From positions 5,456,001 through 5,520,000 of the forward strand of contig JAHLEZ010000001.1 of assembly GCA_020726505.1 (NCBI GenBank): a DNA stretch of 64,000 bases, in the 5' to 3' direction. Of this stretch, positions 56,152-64,000 are shown piece by piece; position 1 is the first letter of the stretch, and each line of letters opens with the position of its first letter. The position numbers and the translations under genes are program-made. This DNA comes from Leptodontidium sp. MPI-SDFR-AT-0119. Its lineage: Eukaryota > Ascomycota > Leotiomycetes > Helotiales > Leptodontidiaceae. Under the pieces are notes generated by a model. The model was given only the letters and a program-made list of their open reading frames with translations, ran no database searches and was not told the origin of the DNA.

Positions 56152-57631
56152 ATGCCTTTTTCGTTTACTCTTCCGACGACATCATCGTTCTCATTCTCGG
56201 CATACTTTGAAAGCAGTTCTCACCCTTCACTTCCACTCTCAGCAAGCACATATCGAGGAGTCTTGAGAGACACTCTGAAGAAGCACAAGCGCCTCAGTCC
56301 TTCAGAACAGACGCCTCATCTGTCATCCGTACTACTTGCTCTGAACAACTACATTCCTTATCTACTCGCCATCGACAATGGCCTCGCAAGCCAGCCGGTC
56401 GCAGGAGAAGAAGTAGACGTCGTTTTGAAATCCACCCCAAATCTAGAATGGAGACCAACACTCTCTGATAATGTCGTGCCGGGACAAGAAACCGGACGAG
56501 TCAAGATTAAATCCTTGGAATACGAGATATATTTCGTCTTGCAAACTCTCGGGTACACCTATACTCTTCTATCTCGGTCCTCGCTTCATCTTCTCTATTC
56601 ATCAGCAACCGCTTCACCAAGTGCAGAGCAACGGACTCTCGCCATAACAACAGCTACTAAGCATCTTCTCGCCGCTGCCTCAGTACACGATTACATCCCC
56701 AAACGCTCAGATCAGATATCATCTACACCACCCTGTGTTGACATATCTCAGTCCACAGCAAGCGCACTGAAGTCTCTAGCTCTAGCCGAAGCCACCCTTC
56801 TAGCCGTCCTGAAAGATGACCCTTACCCAGCGATCGTGGCTCAGAACCGAAATCAGAACGACAAAGATTGGATGATAATGGCGCCTGAGATTCCCAAACT
56901 CAGAGTCCATCTCTTCGCTCGTCTATGTCTAGCGGCATCAGAACACGCGGCGAATGCATCTTCACTTCTCCAATCCAGTTCTACTAGAGGGAAAGGCAAA
57001 ATCGATGGCGATTTGGTGAAGTATGTTGAAGATTTGAGGAGGACAGGGAGAGGGAAAGCGTGTAGATTCTTTGGGATCGATGCCGAGATGGTGGGGAAGA
57101 CGGGAGATGCTATTGCATGGCTGACGGCTGGGATGAATGAACTTGGCCTTGTCTCGAAAGAAGAAGGGAAGAAAGGGCTTAGTTTCGGGAGGGTGAAGAA
57201 GGGGTGGGATGAAAAGAGAGAGGATAAGAGAGTTGAGAAGGGAGCTCAGTGGGGAGCAGACGCTGGGAGGGCTGAAGAAGGGAGGGTTCTGGAGATGCTT
57301 CAGAAGAAGTGGAATAAAATGAATGATACAGTAAGTAGTCCGACACTTGCTAAGTCTGTAAAGCTAATCCCTTCAGATCAACACACAAGCAATACCCCCA
57401 TCGGGCCCACTCGTGGCGTCCATGCCTTCAGGACGAGAGATTTATACACTAACACCTTGGAATCAACCAACACTGGACACTACCATATTGGAGAACATGC
57501 GAGCACCTCCAGATCGTACAGATGATTATGGGAGCGATGTTAGTTCAGATCAGGAAAATCAGCAGCAGGACCCTGTTGGTGCTTTTCCTGGCACGAAGGG
57601 TGATTATGCTGGAAGTGGTAGCTATTACTGA
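56152..57631 (+). CDS. palC: pH-response regulator PalC
   Basis: PalC is a BRO1-domain protein that links ESCRT-III (Vps32) to ambient-pH signalling through PalA/PalB and PacC. Exons 56152-57330 and 57377-57631 (46-bp intron) encode 477 aa. The BRO1-like domain fills about residues 1-390: [96 protein letters not shown] and KVHL-type [17 protein letters not shown]. The [16 protein letters not shown] and [17 protein letters not shown] segments are PalC-like. The C-terminal tail after the splice ([33 protein letters not shown]) is short and acidic, ending YAGSGSYY. Confidence 0.9.
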
Positions 57632-58034
57632 GCATCATGGACGTGTTCACGAATCACTATGGCCACTCATGCTCACTGTCATTGAGCCGAGTATAGCTGG
57701 GTTCCATAGCTTCAAATCTCGACCTGGGACAGCCTTGTCCTGTAGACTAGGAAGTATATATGAATGAAGTGAGGGAACATAGCAGCTGGGTGGCGGTAAT
57801 CTACCCTGCCCCTTTGATAAGGTTTGTGGGATTGTAGAACGAGGCTTGAGCAATGACTTCAGAAGATTCCTCAATTCTCACATAGTTAGAAGAATGAAAG
57901 GGCGAAGACTCAAGAGTCATGAAATCTGTATTTCGAGGTATTCTAGCACACGGGTAAAGAAGCTTCCGCCAAAGCTCTTCTGGTCTAAGCCCAATACATA
58001 CTCTTGATAAATATCGATTTTGAAAGCAGACATG
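57632..58034. other. convergent intergenic spacer
   Basis: 403 bp between the palC and SER2 stop codons; no notable feature. Confidence 0.55.
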
Positions 58035-59456
58035 TCACTGACTGAGACTTTGTACCTCCTCAGCAGTAAACCCAAAGACATGTAGCAAATCCAACAAGCT
58101 TTCACCATTCAGTCTAGCTTCAGCTTCCATCTGAACCACAGGCTTCGCATTCCACGCGACTCCTAAGCCAGCCTCCTTCATCATGAGCAGATCGTTCGCG
58201 CCATCTCCCACAGCTATCACTTGTTCCAAAGGCACTTTCTCTTTAGCTGCTATTTCAAGAAGGAGGTCGCGCTTCTTCTCTGCGTTCACAATCGTCCCGA
58301 CGACTTCGCCGGTGAGGAGGTTGGTACTGGGGTCTGAGGCAATAGTGTTGGCAAATGCGTAATCAATACCCAAATCGTCTGCCAGCCATTGCGTGAGCGG
58401 AATGAACCCGCCTGATACTACGGCTGTCTTGACGCCCATTCGCTTCAGTGCTTTGATCAATTCTCGGACTCCCTTAGTTGGCTTGATCACTGTCCGAAGC
58501 TTGGTGAAGATATCGGAATCCACCCCTTTCAGGAGTTTGACTCGTTCCTTGAAGGAAGAAGAGAAATCGAGCTCGCCGTTCATGGCTCGGGTTGTGATAG
58601 CTGACACTTCGGCTTCAACGCCAATAGAACCAGCAATCAGGTCAATTACTTCTTGTTCGATGAGCGTGGAGTCCATGTCGAAGACTACTAAGCGCGGATA
58701 CCGCCGGAGGACGGTATCGTGCTGTAGAATCACATCGACGTTCCATTCTCGCTCGAAGCGGTATATGAGCTCGTGTTTGCGCAAGTCTTCTAGTGTGAGA
58801 TATGTGGGGTCGGGTGTTGGTGAGAGGGTAAGCTCCACGATGGAGGGGTGATCTGGGTTATCGAGGCAGCGATGGGAGGAGCTGAGGATGTCGGAGCCCT
58901 GACGAGTAGGGAGGAAAGAGATGAGATGTAGAAAGGAGGTCAGGCATAACGGTGAGATGTAGCTGCCGTAGAGATGGTCGAGAGGCTCTGGGTCTGGTGG
59001 AGGAGGTTCGAGAGGGAAGCTTGAGAGAGACCGCACGGGAGCGAGGTTTGGGGGAATGGCGCGGGACTTTGCTGCTGACGGAGAAGGGGAGCGATCAGGA
59101 GGATAGTCGGTGATCGTAGCTCGAGGAGACTTTATCTTGTAGATTATCGTCGCGATGAGTCTGTCCGAGTGTGTTCCGGTAGCAGGCTGGCAATTCGTAT
59201 GCGACAGAGTATGGATAAGACCACTATCCACAATCTTGGGAGGGGTCTTTGCAGATGGGACTCCGTTATACTGCTGATAAGGCTTGCGTGGTTCGAGCCT
59301 TGTATTCTGCACACCTTCAACAATGCTGTCGATTCCCTGATGGCCATCCTGCTGCGGAGGCCGATATTGCTGATGCTCCTGTAAATAGGAACCGGTACGC
59401 ATGCCACTTCCAAGGCTGGGGCGGGCAGGTCTCGCAGGTTGGTGGACTCCGGCCAT
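58035..59456 (-). CDS. SER2: phosphoserine phosphatase
   Basis: Last step of serine biosynthesis (O-phospho-L-serine to serine), HAD superfamily. A single exon of 473 aa. The catalytic core is C-terminal: VVFDMDSTLIEQEVIDLIAG with the nucleophile Asp260 and Asp262, then motif II AVVSGGFIPL (Ser), motif III Lys in NAEKKRDLL and motif IV VIAVGDGANDLLMMKEAG. The cap segment with MNGELDFSSSFKERVKLLKG is the SerB type. The N-terminal 240 residues are longer than in yeast Ser2 (309 aa) and Pro/Ser-rich; DRLIATIIYKI and SFLHLISFLPT may be a degenerate ACT-like region. The chosen ATG opens MAGVHQPARPARPSLGSG; upstream codons are open only through a TTG. Confidence 0.92.
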   Translation of the reverse strand: MAGVHQPARPARPSLGSGMRTGSYLQEHQQYRPPQQDGHQGIDSIVEGVQNTRLEPRKPYQQYNGVPSAKTPPKIVDSGLIHTLSHTNCQPATGTHSDRLIATIIYKIKSPRATITDYPPDRSPSPSAAKSRAIPPNLAPVRSLSSFPLEPPPPDPEPLDHLYGSYISPLCLTSFLHLISFLPTRQGSDILSSSHRCLDNPDHPSIVELTLSPTPDPTYLTLEDLRKHELIYRFEREWNVDVILQHDTVLRRYPRLVVFDMDSTLIEQEVIDLIAGSIGVEAEVSAITTRAMNGELDFSSSFKERVKLLKGVDSDIFTKLRTVIKPTKGVRELIKALKRMGVKTAVVSGGFIPLTQWLADDLGIDYAFANTIASDPSTNLLTGEVVGTIVNAEKKRDLLLEIAAKEKVPLEQVIAVGDGANDLLMMKEAGLGVAWNAKPVVQMEAEARLNGESLLDLLHVFGFTAEEVQSLSQ

Positions 59457-59843
59457 GTTGAAAGTTTTCTGATCTCCGAGCAAGGTAAGATGTGTTGTTG
59501 TTAGGTTGACGGTTCTGTTTGGAGTTGATGGAGGGGTACTTCAAGTGGAGGTGCCAGGGCGAATGATTGTCTCGCCGCCTTGGGCAGAACTGGTGAGCCC
59601 AATCAGACCATCAGATCGACAGGGACAATCTCGAAACAAAACATTTTGTTTTCTCTCTCAAGATTGGCAACAAGTTTGTTGAATTCTTTTAATAGTACAT
59701 CGCTCGACGCAACTTATAGATCCTGAGCTATGCTCCGAAAATAATCATACATATTCCTACACATTTCAAGCTGTTTCGAGACTCGCCTCAGCACTTTTTG
59801 ATTCCCATCCATCTGGTCTCATCCATCTCCCTCCTCTCCAACC
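59457..59843. other. intergenic, SER2 promoter side
   Basis: 387 bp between the SER2 start and the COQ3 stop. No gene seen. Confidence 0.55.
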
Positions 59844-60707
59844 TTACACATCTCTTCTAATGGCAAAGAAGTAATTTCCGACCTTCTCACTCCCAGAAAC
59901 CTCCTTCCACCCCAGTCCAGGAACATACACAACCCCCATAACCCTTGGGCTGTTCCATCCTCCAGCCTTCAAAAAGTAGCCTCGCAGCTCATCCTCGTTG
60001 ATATACTTGTCCCAATCATGTGTTCCCCTCGGCACAATCCTCATCAAATCCTCTGCAACAACCTTAGTTGTAACCCAACTCATCCACGTCCTTGCAATAG
60101 TACTCATGACAATCCATCCTCCGGGCTTCACGAAAGGCGCGCATAGATCCAGAAAGTCCGCTGGGTGAGTGATATGTTCGATAACCTCAAACACTGACAT
60201 AACATCGAATTGGTCCTCGGTTGATTTTGGCTTGGGAAGCTCCTCGATAGAGGTATTCAGATATGTCAACTTCCCCTTCAGTACTGGATCCTTCTTCGCG
60301 TGTCCTTTGGCAATGGCCAAAACCTCTGGGCTGGGATCAATGGCCGTGACACTGCTTGTACTGCCTAATCTCGCAGCACTCTCCGCGAATATGCCTCCTC
60401 CACATCCGATATCCAGATATCGTAGACCGGCGGTAGGGGGTGGGTCTGGCTGGGCTGCGTGGCAGCCGCGGATGAAGTCGTGACGGAGAGGATTCATGAG
60501 ATGGAGCAGCCGCGAAGAACCGTGAGGATCCCACCATGTCGAGGCCAGAGCATTGAAGTGCGAGACTTCCTCAGGATTGACCGATGATGATGTCCCATGG
60601 CTTGTGCTGTGACGTCGAAATTGATTCTGTACGAAGCGTGGTGCGGTTCGGAGGAGGAGAGAGAGATTTCTGAGCGAGGTGTGTTGAAGAGGAGATATAA
60701 ACGTCAT
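59844..60707 (-). CDS. COQ3: ubiquinone biosynthesis O-methyltransferase, mitochondrial (Coq3)
   Basis: Coq3 catalyses both O-methylations of the ubiquinone ring, on the matrix face of the inner membrane within the CoQ synthome. A single exon of 287 aa. The first 35 residues are basic and hydroxylated (APRFVQNQFRRHSTSHG), a mitochondrial presequence. The UbiG/Coq3 landmarks are present: EEVSHFNALASTWWDPHGSS, MNPLRHDFI, SAM motif I YLDIGCGGGIFAESAARLG (about 98-116), then AIDPSPEVLAIAKGHAKKDP, FDVMSVFEVIEHITHPADFL and STIARTWMSWVTTKVVAEDL. The frame is open upstream to 60944 without an ATG. PDCD5 starts 278 bp away in the opposite direction. Confidence 0.94.
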   Translation of the reverse strand: MTFISPLQHTSLRNLSLLLRTAPRFVQNQFRRHSTSHGTSSSVNPEEVSHFNALASTWWDPHGSSRLLHLMNPLRHDFIRGCHAAQPDPPPTAGLRYLDIGCGGGIFAESAARLGSTSSVTAIDPSPEVLAIAKGHAKKDPVLKGKLTYLNTSIEELPKPKSTEDQFDVMSVFEVIEHITHPADFLDLCAPFVKPGGWIVMSTIARTWMSWVTTKVVAEDLMRIVPRGTHDWDKYINEDELRGYFLKAGGWNSPRVMGVVYVPGLGWKEVSGSEKVGNYFFAIRRDV

Positions 60708-60985
60708 CGTAGCTACGACTGTGAAAGGAGGATAGACGCAATAACAATTCACCAATCCGATTCCTCGGGTATCAAGGTATCCTTTTGAATAATGGTAGTG
60801 AACAATTGAAATGACAAAATGTGAAATGAATGTTGTTGTCAACCAGTGACGACCAAATATTCTAGCTTGCCAACCCGACGGGACTTCCGAGGAAGCAGCC
60901 TCGCAGCCTCGCTTTTCTGGCGCAGTCAAACCCCGCCAGCTCAACCCAGATCAACAACCCCTCCATCCATCACAACTTTTTCGAA
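60708..60985. promoter_or_regulatory. short divergent promoter of COQ3 and PDCD5
   Basis: 278 bp shared upstream region of two divergent genes. Compact enough that the two promoters probably overlap. Confidence 0.45.
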
Positions 60986-61552
60986 ATGGAAGACGACGAC
61001 TTGGCACAGGTGCGTTCTATATGGACTATATCTATAAAATTCTAATACTTCATGGCACAGATCAGAAAGGCCCGCCTTGAGCAACTGAAGGCGCAAGGAG
61101 GGGGTGGTGGAGGTGGAAGCAGCGCTGGAGGACAAGAACAGAAACAGTGCGCATCTCCTCATACTTAGACATGATCGAAACGCTGACGTATTATCTACAG
61201 GCAACAAGAATGTAGGCAGGTATCTTTCATTTGGATCTACTTTGCATGCCCTATACGAAATCTAACACACCACCCAGCAGAAGCACGTCAATCCATCCTC
61301 TCTCAAATCCTCGAACCCGAAGCTGCCGACAGACTCGGACGCATCCGTCTAGTCAAGGAATCCCGCGCGCAGGACGTTGAAAACAGACTGATTATGCTAG
61401 CGCGGAGTGGGCAGTTGCGGTCGAAAGTTACGGAGACGCAGTTGAAGGAGCTTTTAGGAGCTGTGGCAGAGACGAAGGAAGAGGAGAAGATCGTGGTTAG
61501 TCGGAGGAAGGGTGGATGGGATGATGACGACGATTTGTTTGCGGACTTGTGA
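60986..61552 (+). CDS. PDCD5/TFAR19 family DNA-binding protein
   Basis: Four exons, 60986-61009, 61061-61146, 61201-61211 and 61278-61552, encode 131 aa. Exon 3 is 11 nt. The N terminus MEDDDLAQIRKARLEQLKAQ is the family helix, followed by a Gly-rich loop, then the three-helix core EARQSILSQILEPEAADRLG, RIRLVKESRAQDVENRLIML, RSGQLRSKVTETQLKELLGA and the acidic end GGWDDDDDLFADL. The first intron begins GTGCGT and the second GTGCGC; the third, GTAGGC, uses the first of two tandem CAG acceptors (CAG|CAG), which gives ESEARQ and keeps the frame. Members bind DNA/prefoldin-like partners and are linked to apoptosis in animals; the fungal role is unclear. Confidence 0.88.
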
Positions 61553-61750
61553 GAGGAAAGGGAATATCGATGGAATGGGGCAAGACTGTTAAGGAAGAAT
61601 ATACCCCATGCTTGCTGGTATCTGGGATTTTGACTGGTGAAAATTAGTCTCGTTCATGGAATATCGTGGCGTTACCTTTACTTTGGGAACTTCCGTCTCA
61701 TTTCCAGCAATGGAATGGAATGGGATTTTCATGGACATGCCATCCTATCT
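61553..61750. other. short convergent spacer (PDCD5-COQ4)
   Basis: 198 bp between convergent stop codons; no feature. Confidence 0.5.
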
Positions 61751-62676
61751 TCAATTTATCCCCAGACTGTCTCCTGATCTCTCTTTCGCCTCCTTCTCAG
61801 CCTTCTTCTTCAGTCTTTCAGCCTTCCGAATAGCCCTCAGATTAATGGGTTTCTCAATGCCCAACTCAGCTCTCAGCTCACCAACATCCCTCTCCAACTG
61901 TTCCTCCCAGTAAATATTAATGACCTCCTTTGACCCAACCCCGTTCTTTACTGCCCACGGCAAGTAGATCTTCCAGAACCTCTCTTTCTCCTGAGGTTTC
62001 AGCCTTATATATGCAAACAGACTCAACCCCGTCATCGGTAGAAGTGTATTGGCAAACTCGAAAGCCTTCACAGCTATCTCCCCCTCAATGATAATCGGCA
62101 GACCAGTCAAAGCATGGTAAAAGTCGTGGCATTCCCTGTACCGCTGCATGACATATGCACACTCCTCATCATCGATGTATTGAACCTCGCTTCTCGTGTC
62201 TGGGCTCACGCCCTCCAAGTCCAACCAGTCCGCATATGCCTTTCCCACAGTATTCTCTGGCAGAGACCTCAAGTATTCCATACTCATAGACTTGGAGGTT
62301 ATCCTGGGTCGGTCTTTGAGGATCCGTCGGCCGGTGGGGGAGGCGAGCATAGCATCTCGAAGGCGGTAGATAAAGTATGGAGTCGCGGTGGCTTCACCAA
62401 GAGCTGCTATCAAGTCTTCCTCAAATCAGTAAGAAAACCAGCTAAGAGTAAATGCGTAGACATACCTCCACGGTATGGATTGTAGAGAGATCCAAATGCG
62501 GACCCTATAGCTAGGCCTGCTCTCTCGATCCTCGTAAGAGGGATATGGCCAGGATAATTCGGGGGTGGGCGATTAAGAACGCTGAACTGTCTCGAATTGA
62601 GTGAAATCGTACATGCCGCAAGTAGCTCCCTCGGTAAGCCAGACTTCAATGCACTCTGCCGAAGAAACAAAGCCAT
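61751..62676 (-). CDS. COQ4: ubiquinone biosynthesis protein Coq4, mitochondrial
   Basis: Coq4 is a CoQ synthome subunit that decarboxylates and hydroxylates ring C1. Exons 62466-62676 and 61751-62415 (50-bp intron) give 291 aa. The N terminus ([20 protein letters not shown]) is a mitochondrial presequence. Family text: [58 protein letters not shown], and the metal motif HDxxH in [14 protein letters not shown] (His167, Asp168, His171). The tail ENxx-type region [17 protein letters not shown] is charged. The intron retains the G of GGD, which confirms the splice. Confidence 0.94.
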
Positions 62677-63578
62677 TGCGACAACGAAGACGTTGCAAGT
62701 GGAAGTGTTGATGATCAGTCGATTCTGGGAACCAGAGCTTGAGCTTGAGCTTGATCTCGGCAATGCCGGGCCGGCCCGTTTTCAAACATCTCGCTCTTCC
62801 TCTCAACCTCATGTTCTTCAACATGTGAAGTCAACGTTTGCAATGGACGGCCCATGATTTGATTAAGTTAAAAAAATTATGGAAATACATGAAGCTTTCA
62901 CGGAATGGACGCTTGAGAGGGGCGTCAAGATCAATGGCATCGCTGCGCATCGATTTGAAGGAAGGGGACTTGGCATTATTGCTGAGAAGAAGCACGCGGT
63001 ATGTATTAAACCCTGAGGCATTGCTTTTTCTAAGGATTGCTTTGGTTGTTTTGTCTCACTTGGTTTCCCACGTTGCTTTTTATGTTTCAGTTTGTTCGCT
63101 CCCCTGCATTGTCGCCGTTTCTCAATTTCCTCACGCTCCCCTTGTTAATACAAATGCGCCTTGGGAGCTCACAGATGTTTGAACTTTCCCTCTATCATAT
63201 CTCAATTTATCCAAGTCTCAAGTGAGAAGTACTGTCATCCGTTGGCTTTAATTTCAGATGATTTCTGTTTGATAAAAATGCGGGTGTGAATGCTGTCCTT
63301 GATGTTTACTTGGGCGGTCAAAGTTAGATACCAGTACACAATAAGATGCTATCTGCAATGTTTTATCGATCCAAGTCGAGAATACGAGAATCTCTTCAGA
63401 TCCTGCTCGGGGTTATGAATAGAAGTTATAGGCCTAGGCCATCATCTCCTCTCCACGCATTTCACACTTCAAAATTACATCCAGACGTGAAGCGTCTCGC
63501 TCTAGACTTCTAGCCACTAAAACTGTCAAACCAGGGATACTTCTAACCTCACCAGTGCAAATGACTGACGTCTCATAG
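62677..63578. other. intergenic, upstream of the SET-domain gene
   Basis: 902 bp between the COQ4 start and the first sure coding base of the SET gene. Minus-strand frames at 63434 onward are shadows. The missing 5' exon of the SET gene may be here; a frame reading SRREASRSRLLATKTVKPG at about 63480-63535 resembles a SET N-flank, but no good donor was found. Confidence 0.45.
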
Positions 63579-64000
63579 GCAAATACGGTCATTCTAAATG
63601 TTCCGCTCTCGGCCTTGCGCACAGCAGACACAGTTCCAAAGGACATTTCTCGAGCCCTCCCAAAGACTACAGTCCATAACCTATTGGCCACCGATCTTAC
63701 ACTCGACACCAGTGCCCATCGCGCTCCATGGCGTGCTGTTCTCCCGCCGCAAGATACATTCAAAGACTCCATGCCTCTTCTCTGGCCGACCTCTCTACAG
63801 GCGCTACTCCCACCACAAGCAGCCAAGCTTCTTGCAAACCAACAATTAAAGCTCAAGCAAGATTGGGCTCTGGCTTTTGCTGCGTTTCCATCCATCACTC
63901 ATGAAGCATACCTTCATTCGTGGCTTCTAATCAACACGCGAACATTTTACTTCGTCTCCCCAGCCCAAAAAGGCAAATCTAAACCTCCACCGGCACCAAC
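63579..64000 (+). CDS. SET-domain lysine methyltransferase, partial (5' structure unresolved, 3' off window)
   Basis: From the acceptor at 63578 (CTGAC..CATAG) the plus frame is open to the window end: TVILNVPLSALRTADTVPKD, TDLTLDTSAHRAPWRAVLPP, FKDSMPLLWPTSLQALLPPQ and HEAYLHSWLLINTRTFYFVS. The AFPSITHEAYLHSWLLINTR pattern fits the SET/RKM-SETD6-type fold, which methylates lysines in ribosomal or other non-histone proteins. The first base assigned is the exon start, so the true start codon is not in this segment. A possible upstream exon (63480-63535) has KPG before an intron I cannot close. Neighbour COQ4 is divergent. Confidence 0.72.

Noticed and set aside
59289..59300. GGTTCGAGCC inside SER2, a B-box-like string
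   Set aside because: It lies in the SER2 coding sequence without tRNA arms.

Overview
This window is nuclear DNA of a filamentous ascomycete (Pezizomycotina). A leotiomycete relative is my best guess from the gene set and protein style, but this is not proven. The evidence is dense single-copy genes with 0-4 short introns (mostly 43-140 bp, GT..AG, CTAAC/CTGAC branch points), a DHN-melanin scytalone dehydratase, PalC, L-arabinitol 4-dehydrogenase, and a filamentous-fungal set of housekeeping genes. I resolved about 32 protein genes with exon boundaries. Splice sites were placed by eye using frame continuity, family alignment from memory and total length divisible by three. No tRNA, rRNA, transposon or CRISPR was found.

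Layout. 0-14 kb: 5' part of a cytochrome P450, SPT3 (SAGA), a DUF5672 glycosyltransferase-like protein, an omega-amidase (NIT2 type), a type II membrane glycosyltransferase-like protein, a TPT/SLC35E-type transporter, the complex I assembly factor CIA30 and a TMEM115/DUF1751 Golgi membrane protein. 15-27 kb: a CipB-like MDR dehydrogenase, RTT106, the mitochondrial 2-oxoglutarate/malate carrier, a membrane-bound GNAT protein, an SLC35F/Thi74-like transporter and UreG. 27-37 kb: a fatty acid desaturase-domain protein, PDX1 (vitamin B6), a PNPOx-like split-barrel protein, SPT8 (SAGA, with a one-base frameshift) and L-arabinitol 4-dehydrogenase. 38-50 kb: scytalone dehydratase, RAD14/XPA, an Aro3-type DAHP synthase, a disrupted Vgb-like beta-propeller gene, an unrecognised two-exon gene and GABA transaminase. 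50-64 kb: CUS2/Tat-SF1, a minisatellite, DBP8, the Mediator cyclin SSN8, PalC, SER2, COQ3, PDCD5, COQ4 and the start of a SET-domain methyltransferase.

Functional threads. Chromatin and transcription genes are frequent (SPT3, SPT8, RTT106, SSN8). SPT3 and SPT8 encode the TBP-contacting part of SAGA. COQ3 and COQ4, both in the CoQ synthome, flank PDCD5. A run of secretory-pathway genes (DUF5672, GT-like, TPT transporter, TMEM115) occupies 4-14 kb. PDX1 is convergent with a PNPOx-like gene. Nothing here amounts to a clear new biological system. The most check-worthy signals are the SPT8 frameshift, the decayed Vgb-like gene, the 12-bp minisatellite before DBP8, the orphan gene at 47-48 kb, and unusual splicing (a GC-AG intron in SSN8, an 11-nt exon in PDCD5, a 2-codon first exon in ARO3, and an SPT3 last exon with one sense codon).
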